This document shows positions 39,768 to 48,226 of a stretch of DNA of 64,000 bases, one piece after another. The stretch is from Actinoallomurus spadix. GTDB lineage: Bacteria; Actinomycetota; Actinomycetes; Streptosporangiales; Streptosporangiaceae. The notes under the pieces were generated by a model, which saw nothing but the letters and a program-made list of their open reading frames with translations, ran no database searches and was not told the origin of the DNA. The stretch covers positions 248,001-312,000 of the forward strand of contig NZ_JAMXMX010000001.1 of NCBI RefSeq assembly GCF_024055725.1, read 5' to 3'. Both the position numbers and the translations under genes were made by a program. The stretch's first letter is position 1. The number at the start of each line of letters is the position of its first letter.

Positions 39768-41798
39768 TCACCGGCTGACCCGGCCCTCCTCGTCTCCGAT
39801 CGAGCGGTACAGGATTTCGGCGTCGCTCCAGGCGTCCTCCGCCGCGCCGTGGTGGTTCTGCCGGTGCCACGCGACTCCGGTCAGCTCGCGGGCGTACGCC
39901 TGGAGTGCGGGGGCGCCGATCTCCTGGGCCAGAGTCGCGGCCCGGTCGAGGTAGCCCACGGCCGCGTCGTACCGCTCCGCCTTGATCTCGATGGCACCGA
40001 GATTGATCAGATCGATCGCCCGGCCCTCTCTGTCGCGTTTCGGCCGGGCCCGGTGGGCCAGGCGCAGGTCATTGCGGGCGGCGTCGAGGTCGCCGTTGTC
40101 GGCGTGGCACACCGCCCACTCCGTCTTGAGCTGGCTGAAGTAGGGCACGTGGCCATGCCCGAGGGCATCGGCCTCGGTGAGCAGGCGCTGTGCCTCGTCG
40201 ACGCGCCCGCGGCCGCGCGCGACCGCGGCCATGCGGATGTAGGCGACCGCTCGGGCGGTGGCGTCGCCGGTCTCGGCCCCGCGGGCCAGCATCGCCTCGG
40301 CGACGTCCACGCGCTCACGGTCACGCTGCTCGCGGGAGAACCAGCGGTCCAGCGCCTCGGCGATCGCCCAGAGGCCGGCCGCCGCGCGCATCGGCGGCTT
40401 CGGCACGCCGAGCAGGGCCAGCAGGGTGACGTCATGGACGGCGAACCACCGCGTCGCGTCGAGGTCGTGCTCGCCACCGAGCATGCGGGCGTTGTCCTGG
40501 GCGAGGCCGGCGTAGAAGTCGGCGAGTCTGACCTGCACCCGCGCGGTCTCCCGGGGAGGAACCGGATCGGCGAGGCTCACGGCGGACGGGACCACCCGGG
40601 CCCCGGAGGAGCTGCGCTGGACGAGGAACCTCCGGCTGAGCTCGGCCAGGTGCCGGTCCGCCTCCTGCAGCGAGATCCCGCCGAGCGCGGCGATGGCGGC
40701 GTCGGTGAACTCCGCGTCGGGTGCGGCGACGAGTTGTGACAGCAGCCGCCGCGCGGCGCTGGGCGCCCGCGTGAGGACCATCGCCATGATGGCGTGCAGT
40801 TCGAGGATCTCGCCGCCGTCCTTCAACACGCGCAGGAGCCCCGCGAACGTCTCGCCGGGGTTCTGGGCCAGCCAGCGTCCCAGCAGGATCGCGACGCGTG
40901 GGTGCCCGAGCGGGTAGTGCTCGGCCAGCTCGCGGGCCGCGGCCGGATCGGCCTGTGCCCGCGCTCGGATGGAGTTGCGTGCGGTATCGGGGGAGTGCCA
41001 CCGGTGCCGGAGCCGGTCCAGCAGGGTCTTCGGCGTCGCGCGCGGTGGTTCGCCGGCCTGCCGGCACAGCAGTTCGAGCGCGTGCTCGGGGGCGAGGCCG
41101 CTGACCGGCACATCCGGAACGCCGGTCAGCTCGTCGGGGCCGATCGTCCCGGCGATGATCACGAAGGCCCCGGGGACGCCCTCGGCGATCCACCGGACCT
41201 CGTTCACGTCCTGGACGTTGTCGATCACGAGCACCAGCCCGCTGCCGCGCAGCTTCTCCACGACCGCCCGGGTGGCGTCGGCGCCGGACAACTGCAGGTC
41301 CAGGCCGAGGATCCGCAGCACCGGCATCCGCACCCACCGGTTCCGGTCGCGCAGCAGTGGGATCCGCGACAGGCCGGTTCCGTTCGGCCGCAGCCTGCTC
41401 AGGTCCACATAGCGCTGGGACTCCTCGCTCGGGACGAGCCGCCGGGCCGCCGCGACGGCCACCGACGAGGTTCCGATGCCGGGAGGCCCGTGCACCACGA
41501 CCGTTCCATGGCGGTGCGCCCAGGCGAGGACCGTCTCCATGATGGAGTCACGGCCGACGAGATCGTCGACCCGCGGGAGGTCCTGCGGGATCGGGTCCGG
41601 GCCGCGCTCAGACGGCCGGAGCAGTCGCGACACCGAGAACACCAGGATGCCCACGCCGATGACGACCCAGGGCACCCAGGTTCCCACCGCACCCAGTTGA
41701 TTCGCGGCCACCTCGCCCACGGCCTTGAGCGCGACCGCGCCCGCGAAGGTGACGTATCCGGCGGTCCGCTGGAACCGCGACCTGCCCCGGGAGGTCAT
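39768..41798 (-). CDS. Membrane-anchored NB-ARC/TPR (STAND) protein with altered P-loop
   Basis: A 676-residue STAND-type protein. Two hydrophobic segments (about residues 12-30 and 40-58: WVPWVVIGVGILVFSVSRLL) anchor it; an NB-ARC-like domain begins at VDDLVGRD (78). The Walker A motif reads GPPGIGTSS: the lysine is replaced by Thr110. Walker B is LVLVIDN (Asp193). A winged-helix-like part (340-430) is followed by TPR-like helices (470-660; AVGYLDRAATLAQEIG, GVAWHRQNHHGAAEDAWSDAEILYRSIGD). ATG 41798 overlaps the stop of the permease gene (ATGA). It is the last gene of a four-gene coupled operon starting at 45259. Function unknown; a signal-output role for the transporter-like proteins upstream is inferred. 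Confidence 0.82.
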   Translation of the reverse strand: MTSRGRSRFQRTAGYVTFAGAVALKAVGEVAANQLGAVGTWVPWVVIGVGILVFSVSRLLRPSERGPDPIPQDLPRVDDLVGRDSIMETVLAWAHRHGTVVVHGPPGIGTSSVAVAAARRLVPSEESQRYVDLSRLRPNGTGLSRIPLLRDRNRWVRMPVLRILGLDLQLSGADATRAVVEKLRGSGLVLVIDNVQDVNEVRWIAEGVPGAFVIIAGTIGPDELTGVPDVPVSGLAPEHALELLCRQAGEPPRATPKTLLDRLRHRWHSPDTARNSIRARAQADPAAARELAEHYPLGHPRVAILLGRWLAQNPGETFAGLLRVLKDGGEILELHAIMAMVLTRAPSAARRLLSQLVAAPDAEFTDAAIAALGGISLQEADRHLAELSRRFLVQRSSSGARVVPSAVSLADPVPPRETARVQVRLADFYAGLAQDNARMLGGEHDLDATRWFAVHDVTLLALLGVPKPPMRAAAGLWAIAEALDRWFSREQRDRERVDVAEAMLARGAETGDATARAVAYIRMAAVARGRGRVDEAQRLLTEADALGHGHVPYFSQLKTEWAVCHADNGDLDAARNDLRLAHRARPKRDREGRAIDLINLGAIEIKAERYDAAVGYLDRAATLAQEIGAPALQAYARELTGVAWHRQNHHGAAEDAWSDAEILYRSIGDEEGRVSR

Positions 41799-43453
41799 CG
41801 TCGCACCCCCTGGGTGAAGCCCTGGACCAGCCATTTCCCGGTCCCGAGGACCAGCGTCAGCGGAATCACCGTGGAGACGACGGCTCCGGCCGCCAGCACC
41901 CCGGACGAGGTCGTGAACTCGCGCGTCTGGTCGTACAGCACGAACGTCACCTGGCCGGCCTCCGGGCCGCCGAGGAGGAAACCGACCACGAAATCGTTCC
42001 AGACGAGGACGAACTCGAGCACCGCGACGGTCAGTACGGCCGGCCAGCTCTCCCGCGCGACGGCGAAGAGCACTGAATCCGGATCCAGCAGGCGGACGCG
42101 GTCCGGGTCCGGGCGGGCGGAGACGAACGCGGCGCGCAGCAGCAGCACTGCGAGCGGCACCGCCAACGCGGTGTGCACCAGGGTCAGGGCGGTCGGTGCG
42201 CCGAGCAGACGCAGGTCGTCGAACACGCGCCCGAGCTCGACGATCACCGTCTGCGGCGGCACGACCGCGACCACGGTCGTGACCGCGATGAGGATCCGTC
42301 CCGTCCGGCGCGACAGTCCGCCTCGCGCGAGCGCGTACGCCGCCGGCACGGCGATGACGACCAGCAGCAGGGCCGCGCCCACCGAGCGCACGGCGGTGTT
42401 CGACAGGGCGTCGAGCAGCTCACCGCTGGCGAAGGCGTCCCGGTAGGAGCCGAAGCCGAAACCGCCGCTCCACCACCCGCCGCTCGCGGCGGCCTCCGGC
42501 GTGTGCAGCGAGGTGAGCAGCACCACCGCCGGCGGGACGAGCCAGACGGCGATCGCGAGGACCGCGACCACCCGCCCGCGCACGCCGGGCGGGGGCTCCT
42601 CCTGCTCCTCCACAGGGTTCGGCCACTGCCGGCTGAGTCCCCACAGCAGGGCCAGCGCCAGCGCCGCGACGCACAGGAACATGACCACGCTGAGCGCTGC
42701 CCAGGTGCTCTCGGCGACGTCCAGCCGCCACCGCCACCAGTGCACGCCCGCGACGTCCACCTCGGCCTGCTCCGAACCGGGCGCGGTGATCAGCACCAGC
42801 TCGAACACCCGCGCGGCGGCGAGCAGCGCCACGATGAGCACGAGCGCGCCCGCGGGCACCAGAGCGGGCAGCGTCACGGTGGACCATCGTCGCCGGCGGC
42901 CGTGCCCGAACGCCTGGGCCATCCGTGTGAGGTCGCGCGGAACGCGGCCCAGCCCGGCCCGGAACACCACGACGGCCAGCCCGGCCCACTGCCAGGCGAA
43001 CGCCAGTCCGAGCACCGGCCAGATCCCCGGTGATCCGAGGAACCGGCCGCCCAGCGCATCGGCAGGACCGCCCGGGGTGAACAGCAGCCGGAACGCGACC
43101 GCGGTCACGAGCGTCGACACCGCGATGGGCGCGGCCAGCACACCGAGGCGCCGGACACCGCGGGCCTGCCAGGCGAGGAACAGCCCGAACGCGCAGACGA
43201 CCGGTGCGAGGACCAGCCACACCAGGCTGTTGACGATCGCGTGCCTGATGCCGTGATCGGTCCACAGCGCGCCATAGCCGTGGCCGCCGTCGTCGAAGCT
43301 GACCACGACGGCCCAGACCAGCGGGAGCACGACGACCGCGCCGACGAGCGCGGTGGCGGGCAGGAGATACGCCACGGCGCGCCACGGCAGGCTGCGGTGC
43401 CCGCGCACCGGAGCACGGGTGTCCTCGATGAGGCGGACGTGGAACGCCGTCAC
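41795..43453 (-). CDS. Single-chain double ABC permease (MalF/MalG-like fusion)
   Basis: A 552-residue membrane protein with about 12 hydrophobic segments in two halves joined by a charged linker (WGLSRQWPNPVEEQEEPPPG, ~residues 240-265). Each half resembles a carbohydrate-type binding-protein-dependent permease. The first half keeps an EAA-like loop (DLTRMAQAFGHGRRRRWSTVTLPAL); in the second half the loop is degenerate (DPDRVRLLDPDSVLFAVARESWPAVL), lacking the EAA-G core. GTG 43453 overlaps the stop of the binding-protein gene (GTGA), with GGAGG just upstream. Usually MalF and MalG are separate genes. Confidence 0.82.
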   Translation of the reverse strand: MTAFHVRLIEDTRAPVRGHRSLPWRAVAYLLPATALVGAVVVLPLVWAVVVSFDDGGHGYGALWTDHGIRHAIVNSLVWLVLAPVVCAFGLFLAWQARGVRRLGVLAAPIAVSTLVTAVAFRLLFTPGGPADALGGRFLGSPGIWPVLGLAFAWQWAGLAVVVFRAGLGRVPRDLTRMAQAFGHGRRRRWSTVTLPALVPAGALVLIVALLAAARVFELVLITAPGSEQAEVDVAGVHWWRWRLDVAESTWAALSVVMFLCVAALALALLWGLSRQWPNPVEEQEEPPPGVRGRVVAVLAIAVWLVPPAVVLLTSLHTPEAAASGGWWSGGFGFGSYRDAFASGELLDALSNTAVRSVGAALLLVVIAVPAAYALARGGLSRRTGRILIAVTTVVAVVPPQTVIVELGRVFDDLRLLGAPTALTLVHTALAVPLAVLLLRAAFVSARPDPDRVRLLDPDSVLFAVARESWPAVLTVAVLEFVLVWNDFVVGFLLGGPEAGQVTFVLYDQTREFTTSSGVLAAGAVVSTVIPLTLVLGTGKWLVQGFTQGVRR

Positions 43454-44682
43454 GATGACGCCTCCTGCTCCGCGGCGAGCCTCTCGCACGTCCGGGTGAC
43501 CGCCACGTCCAGCGGCGTCCGGTGGATCGCGACCCCGGCGAAGAAATCCTGGAAGATCTTCCAGGTGCCGCGGCCGTCGGAGCCGGTGAGCCGCCCGCCG
43601 AGCTGATCGGACAGATCGAACGCCGGGCCCTGGCCCGTCGTGGTCTCGGCGCGTACCTGGTCGGCCAGCGCCGCCAGATCGGGGGGATAGTCCTTCACCG
43701 CGGGGTTCACCGACAGGAACCCGCCCGCTCGCGCCCAGATGTCGGCCGCTCGTGGGGTGGCCAGCCAGGCGATGAGCTCGCGGCCCGCGTCACTGTGGCG
43801 GTTCAGCAGGACGGCGGCGTCGCCGCCGACGATGAGCGAGCGCTTCTCCCCTTCCCGGCAGGGGAACCGGAACCAGCCCGCCGGCGCGCTCCCGAACTGC
43901 TCGATGACCGGATGGTCGAAGTCGGCCCCGACCAGCATGGCCGCCCGCCCGTGCCGGAACACGTCCAGCACGGCCTGATCGAACTGGATCAGCAGCGCGC
44001 GACGCGGACCACCGGGGAAGGCGCCGGGGATGGCCCAGACCTCGCCGACGCGGCGCAGGGCCTCCCGCACCCGCGGATGGGTCCACAGCGGAGCGCCGCC
44101 GACGAGGGCGCGATAGACCTCGGGATCGACACTCAGCAGGGCGTTCTCGAACCAGTCGGTGAGCACCCAGCCATCGGCCGCGCCGAGGGCCAGCGGCGGG
44201 TGCCCGGACGCCGCCATCGCCCGGCACAGGTCCACCCACTGGTCCCAGGTGGCCGCCTGATCGCCGCCCAGTCGATCCCGCCGGTACCAGACCAGTGACT
44301 TGTGCGCGGCCTTGAACCACACGCCGTAGTTGGTTCCGTCCCGGGCCAGCAGATCCGCCCAGGACGCCGGGATCCCGCGCGCCGGAGGAAGGGGGGTGAG
44401 CCGGTCGCGGTGGGCGTCCACCATCGCCGGACTCTGGATCAGCGCGACGTCCGGGACGGCGGTGCGCGCCACCCGGTTGGCGATCAGCGCGTCGAGATCG
44501 TTGCCCGCGGAGCGCACACCGACGTCGACACCTCCCCGCACGAACGGAGCCAGGACGCTGCGGAACCGGCTGAGCTCCGAGCCGCTCCAGATCACCACGA
44601 CGCGGACGCTCTCCCGTGGTCTCCCGCACGCCGCCGTGAGCGTCAGCAGCGCCAGCCCCGTCATCGCCTCCCTACGTCGCAT
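43450..44682 (-). CDS. Lipoprotein extracellular solute-binding protein (family 1-like)
   Basis: A 410-residue lipoprotein: MRRREAMTGLALLTLTAACG with lipobox Cys19. The mature protein has the cluster of carbohydrate-type binding proteins: VRVVVIWSGSELSRFRSVLAPF, NYGVWFKAAHKSLVWYRRD (the typical hinge region), GRAAMLVGADFDHPVI and a C-terminal WKIFQDFFAG. The ligand is unknown. GGAGGAA precedes the ATG at 44682. It overlaps the end of the ABC-like gene by 11 bp and the start of the permease gene by 4 bp. Confidence 0.85.
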   Translation of the reverse strand: MRRREAMTGLALLTLTAACGRPRESVRVVVIWSGSELSRFRSVLAPFVRGGVDVGVRSAGNDLDALIANRVARTAVPDVALIQSPAMVDAHRDRLTPLPPARGIPASWADLLARDGTNYGVWFKAAHKSLVWYRRDRLGGDQAATWDQWVDLCRAMAASGHPPLALGAADGWVLTDWFENALLSVDPEVYRALVGGAPLWTHPRVREALRRVGEVWAIPGAFPGGPRRALLIQFDQAVLDVFRHGRAAMLVGADFDHPVIEQFGSAPAGWFRFPCREGEKRSLIVGGDAAVLLNRHSDAGRELIAWLATPRAADIWARAGGFLSVNPAVKDYPPDLAALADQVRAETTTGQGPAFDLSDQLGGRLTGSDGRGTWKIFQDFFAGVAIHRTPLDVAVTRTCERLAAEQEASS

Positions 44683-45259
44683 CGTGGAGTTCCTCCGGCC
44701 GTACGGCGCCGTCGGCGAGGGCGCCGCTCTCCCGATCGGTGATCACCAGGACGGTGGCGCCGTACGCCTGCGCGGCGGACACGGCGGGGCGGCAGGAGAC
44801 CTGCCCGGCGCGGTCTTCGAACACGATGACGCCAGGGTTCCGCGGATGGCCCAGCGCGCGGGCCACGGCCACGCGCAGGCGCTGCGCGGGGGAGAGCTCG
44901 TGCGGATGCCGCTTGCGCATGCCGGTGAGCCGGAGGTCGCGGAGCCGGTCCGCGGCGTGCGCGGGATCCCCGCCGTACGCGACGTTGCGCTCGACGTTCA
45001 GGTGCGGTAACAGCCCGCCGCCGACGGGCACGAGTGTGATGCCGCGCTCTCCCGGCGGCGCATCGGTGATGTCCCGCCCGTCCAGACGGACGGCGCCGGC
45101 GAGCGGCCGTGCGAGCCCGAGCACCACGTCGGCGAGCGCGGTGCCCGGGTCGGGAGTCGTGCCGATGACGGCCGACCTGCCGGACGGAACCGTGAGGGTG
45201 AGGTGGTACCGCGCACCGTGGGCCGGCCAGACGAGCGCATGCAGATGCAGGCTCGGCAC
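44672..45259 (-). CDS. Degenerate ABC nucleotide-binding domain protein (pseudo-ATPase)
   Basis: A 195-residue protein that aligns along MalK/UgpC-type ATPases (VPSGRSAVIG..., LAGAVRLDGRDITDAPPGERGITLV, GLLPHLNVERNVAYGG) but lacks every catalytic motif. Walker A reads GTTPDPGTA at 33-41 (no Lys). The Q-loop Gln is Val79. The signature is LSPAQRL (122-128) instead of LSGGQ. Walker B ends FED instead of DE. The H-loop reads VITDRE with Thr for His. The regulatory C-terminal domain of MalK is also missing. GTG 45259 has AGGGAGA upstream. It is the first gene of the coupled four-gene operon; it is unlikely to hydrolyse ATP. Confidence 0.78.
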   Translation of the reverse strand: MPSLHLHALVWPAHGARYHLTLTVPSGRSAVIGTTPDPGTALADVVLGLARPLAGAVRLDGRDITDAPPGERGITLVPVGGGLLPHLNVERNVAYGGDPAHAADRLRDLRLTGMRKRHPHELSPAQRLRVAVARALGHPRNPGVIVFEDRAGQVSCRPAVSAAQAYGATVLVITDRESGALADGAVRPEELHDAT

Positions 45260-45328
45260 GACTCGTCTCCCTCGACGTGTGCGGCGCTGGACGCGTGGAC
45301 CCTCGGTGACCCCGGCACGATAACGCGA

Positions 45329-45391
45329 TTGTAAGGAGGGGGTAACCCTTTGCAAGCGCCTTTCACTACTTCCTGCGTGACCGAAAGTCAC
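45329..45391 (-). promoter_or_regulatory. Promoter and upstream dyad of the transporter-like operon
   Basis: On the minus strand TTGCAA (45351-45356), 16-bp spacer, TACAAT (45329-45334). About 60 bp upstream of the predicted start is a dyad GTGAC-N5-GTCAC (45377-45391) in the place of an activator site. It resembles a CRP-type half-site pair (TGTGA ... TCAC) but has the wrong central spacing, so the regulator is unknown. Confidence 0.45.
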
Positions 45392-45469
45392 AGGGTGCGG
45401 CGCTCAGGGGCCCGGCGTACGGCCGCCCGCGCGGGAGCCGAGCCCGTCGCGCGTCCGTGGCCGGTCGTC

Positions 45470-46123
45470 TCAGGACGCGCGGCGGGCGAGCAGCGTGGAG
45501 TCGTGAGCGTCCACCGTGACGCCGTCACGGGTCAGCGTGCGCGGGCGCTGTTCGGCCACGAGGACGTCGAAGTCCTCCGGCAGCGCGGGCAGCAGTTGCC
45601 CGGCGGTGAACATCGCTTCGCGGTGGCTCGCCGTCAGGTGGGTGAACGCCTCGGACGGCGCGTGGCCGACGATGAGCAGGTGCCCGCCGGGCGCGACGGC
45701 CTCGGCCAGCCGCCGGGTGACCTCGGCCATTCCGCCGCCCGGCGGGTGCAGGTAGTGGCTGGTGACCAGGTCGTAGGTCCGGCCTCCGGCCGCGAAGGCC
45801 CGTGCGTCGATCCGCCACCAGTCGACGCGGTCGGCGACGCCGGCCTGCTCGGCGCGCCGGGCGGCGCGGGCCAGGCCGTTGGCGGAGAAGTCGGCGCCGG
45901 TGACCGTCCAGCCTCGCCGCGCCAGCCAGATCGCGTCGCCGCCCTCGCCACAGCCGACGTCGAGCGCGGTGCCCGGTGTCAACCCGGTCACCTCGGTGAC
46001 GAGCTGGGGGTTGGGATTTCCGCTGAAGACCTGTTCCGGCCCGGAGTACCGCTCGTCCCAGCTCGCCGGCTCGAACGTGGCCGCGGCCTCATCGTCGGTG
46101 AGCCGGCGGTCGTGTCCACTCAT
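45470..46123 (-). CDS. Class I SAM-dependent methyltransferase
   Basis: A 217-residue methyltransferase: motif I is GTALDVGCGEGGDAIWLARRG, then VTGADFSANGLARA (acidic loop binding the ribose), RTYDLVTSHYLHPPGG and VAPGGHLLIVGH. N-terminal WDERYSGPEQVFSGNPNPQLV is typical of the TehB-like/thiopurine-methyltransferase-like small methyltransferases. Substrate unknown. No close operon partner. Confidence 0.85.
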   Translation of the reverse strand: MSGHDRRLTDDEAAATFEPASWDERYSGPEQVFSGNPNPQLVTEVTGLTPGTALDVGCGEGGDAIWLARRGWTVTGADFSANGLARAARRAEQAGVADRVDWWRIDARAFAAGGRTYDLVTSHYLHPPGGGMAEVTRRLAEAVAPGGHLLIVGHAPSEAFTHLTASHREAMFTAGQLLPALPEDFDVLVAEQRPRTLTRDGVTVDAHDSTLLARRAS

Positions 46124-46447
46124 CGAACGGTTCCCTTTCCCGTGGATGTGGTGCTGACAGGGCGACCAGGGTCACGTAGCGCCTGGTCGTCCATGCCCAC
46201 GAGCCTCCTCGCCCCGTCGATGGTTCGGCAACCTTTATTGCCGTTTCCGCAAATCGCTGGAACTCGGGACGCCGAGAGCCCGGCGAGCTGGACGCGTGCG
46301 CACGCGCGCAGGGGGTGATCAGCGGCACCGGACCCCGCGGCCCCGGTGCCGCCGAGCCACGCCGCCACCCCACCGGAATCGCCTCTCGAAAGAGGGAGTC
46401 GTCATGACGGCGGCGCGACGATTCCCGGCGCTCGATGCGCGCGGCCG
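46124..46447. other. Intergenic region with one hairpin, no gene seen
   Basis: 324 bp. An inverted repeat CGGCACCGG (46323-46331) / CCGGTGCCG (46343-46351) with an 11-nt loop could terminate the SpoIIE-type phosphatase transcript, about 100 bp after its stop. The rest contains the methyltransferase promoter region; no coding frame is convincing. Confidence 0.45.
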
Positions 46448-47863
46448 CTAACGCTCGGGATGCTGCATGGGCAGTGTCGTCTGGGGCGTCAGCTGAATGG
46501 CGCCACCAGGGGTGGTGGGCCGCCACTCGGCGAGCATGATGGTGGCGTCGTCGGCCAGCGGCGCGCCGTGCTCGGCCAGGAGGCCGTGGACGAGGCGCCG
46601 CAGCGCCTCCGGCGTGGACATGCCGGCCGCGGTCGTCCGCAGGATGGTGTCGGCCAGGCGCTCCACCCCGAACAACTCGCCGGTGCGGGTGCGCGCCTCG
46701 ATCACACCGTCGGTGTAGCACAGCAGACGGTCGCCCGGCTGCAGGGTCTCGTGGTGCGTGCGCGGCCGCGTGCCCTCCAGCAGCCCCATGGGCGGGTCGG
46801 GGGTCCGGGCGAGCTCTTTGATCACTTTGTCCTTGCGGATCAGCAGTGGGGGCGGATGGCCGCAGTTGACCCACTCCAGCCGCCCGGTCTCCGTCTCCAA
46901 GTTCAGCAGCAGGCCGGTCATGAACCGCCATTCCGGACTGTGCTCGCGGATCGCCCGGTCGGCGACCGTCGCGATCTCGGCGAGGCCGCCGCCGGCCCGC
47001 CGGGTGCTGCGGCAGGACGCCAGGCCCACGGACGCGACCAGCCCGGCCACCAGGTCGTGCCCGGCGGCGTCCAGCACCGTCATGTGGACGCTGGTGTCCA
47101 TCGTGGAGAAGTCGTAGGCGTCTCCGCCCAGCCGGTAGGCGGGTTCGGCCGCCGCGGAGATCACGACGTCCTTGGTGGCCAGCGTGTGGCCCGGCATGAA
47201 CGCCCAGACCATCTCGGCCGACAACTCCATGCGTTCGCGCCGGCGCAGCCGCGCGAAGGCGTCGCTGTGGATGCCGTGGCTGGCCACGAGGAGCGCCACC
47301 ACTCCGGCGAGCAGGTGACATCGCTGCAGCACCTGTTCACCGAGGCGGTCGAGGGCCAGCTCCAGGACACCGAGCCGTACGGTGCCGTCCACCAGCGGCA
47401 GCCAGACCCGGTGGCGCCGCACCGGCGCGTCGACCCCGGTCAGGTCTCCCGGGGCGTCGCCCTCCTCGGCCGTCACCACGGTCAGCCTCCGGTAGGCCAG
47501 CCCGGCCACCGTGCCCTCGATCCGCACCATCCCGGGCGCGGGCGTACAGTCGCCGAGGCTCGTCAGGTGGCCGATCGGTTCCACGCCGCGCACGGGCGCG
47601 GGCGTACCGTCCCCTGGAACGTCGACGTCGACCTCATCGCCGAGGCCGGTGTCCGTGCCGGGATCCGCGGCGCAGGGCAGGGGCACGAGCACCGTCTCCT
47701 GGAGGTCGGCCAGGTACACGACGACCCGCGTGATGCCCAGCGGCCGGGCCTGGTGCAGCACCACCTCGGCGAGCCGGTTCGGCGGGTTGCACCGCGCCTC
47801 CCGCAGGATGTCCGCCAGAATCCGCTCGCCCACCGACAGGCCGGCGGCCTCACCGGTGCTCAT
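46448..47863 (-). CDS. PP2C-type (SpoIIE) serine phosphatase with N-terminal sensor domain
   Basis: A 471-residue protein. Residues ~15-220 look like a GAF-like sensor (LVDGTVRLGVLELALDRLGEQVL). Residues ~250-455 are a SpoIIE/RsbU-type PP2C phosphatase: AYRLGGDAYDFSTMD, HMTVLDAAGHDLVAGLVAS, LEWVNCGHPPPLLI, GDRLLCYTDGVIEAR and a C-terminal DDATIML with metal-binding aspartates. Such proteins dephosphorylate anti-sigma antagonists in actinobacterial stress networks. No anti-sigma pair is adjacent, so the partner is elsewhere. Cytoplasmic. Confidence 0.88.
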   Translation of the reverse strand: MSTGEAAGLSVGERILADILREARCNPPNRLAEVVLHQARPLGITRVVVYLADLQETVLVPLPCAADPGTDTGLGDEVDVDVPGDGTPAPVRGVEPIGHLTSLGDCTPAPGMVRIEGTVAGLAYRRLTVVTAEEGDAPGDLTGVDAPVRRHRVWLPLVDGTVRLGVLELALDRLGEQVLQRCHLLAGVVALLVASHGIHSDAFARLRRRERMELSAEMVWAFMPGHTLATKDVVISAAAEPAYRLGGDAYDFSTMDTSVHMTVLDAAGHDLVAGLVASVGLASCRSTRRAGGGLAEIATVADRAIREHSPEWRFMTGLLLNLETETGRLEWVNCGHPPPLLIRKDKVIKELARTPDPPMGLLEGTRPRTHHETLQPGDRLLCYTDGVIEARTRTGELFGVERLADTILRTTAAGMSTPEALRRLVHGLLAEHGAPLADDATIMLAEWRPTTPGGAIQLTPQTTLPMQHPER

Positions 47864-48226
47864 GCCGTCACCCGGTGCCGCCCCGCATCGGCGTGTTGCG
47901 GCCGCGGTGGCGGGTGAGGGGATCGGCCGGCGCGTGTTCCGCGTCCTGGCGATCGCGGAAGGTCTGTTCGGACACCGGCGACTCCTGCCGACAGGTCTCC
48001 AGGCCGGGGGACCGCCGCAGTGACGCCACCGGCCCGCCGACCTGCTCTGACTCCGACCCTACGCCCGGCCGCCGGCCGATTCACGCGCAGCCCGAAACGG
48101 CCGTCACGGCCCGTCCGCCTCGGCCACTTTCGAGGCCGAGAGGGCGGCGGTGGACGGCGGGCGGCGTGACGGATCAGGACGCGGTGACGCTCCGCCGGGA
48201 CGGGTCGGCCCTCGGGCCGGACGCCC
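47864..48226. other. Intergenic region, no gene seen
   Basis: About 360 bp between the phosphatase start and the Hsp20 stop on the minus strand. Frames through it on both strands are Arg/Pro-rich shadows. It should hold the phosphatase promoter, but I see no clear -35/-10 pair. Confidence 0.4.

Noticed and set aside
40794-42446. Long + strand frame over the STAND and permease genes
   Set aside because: Antisense to two genes with clear protein features; His/Arg/Pro-rich with no recognisable domain.
45377-45391. CRP-type binding site before the transporter-like operon
   Set aside because: The TGTGA and TCAC halves are 7 bp apart instead of 6, so I list only a dyad without naming the regulator.
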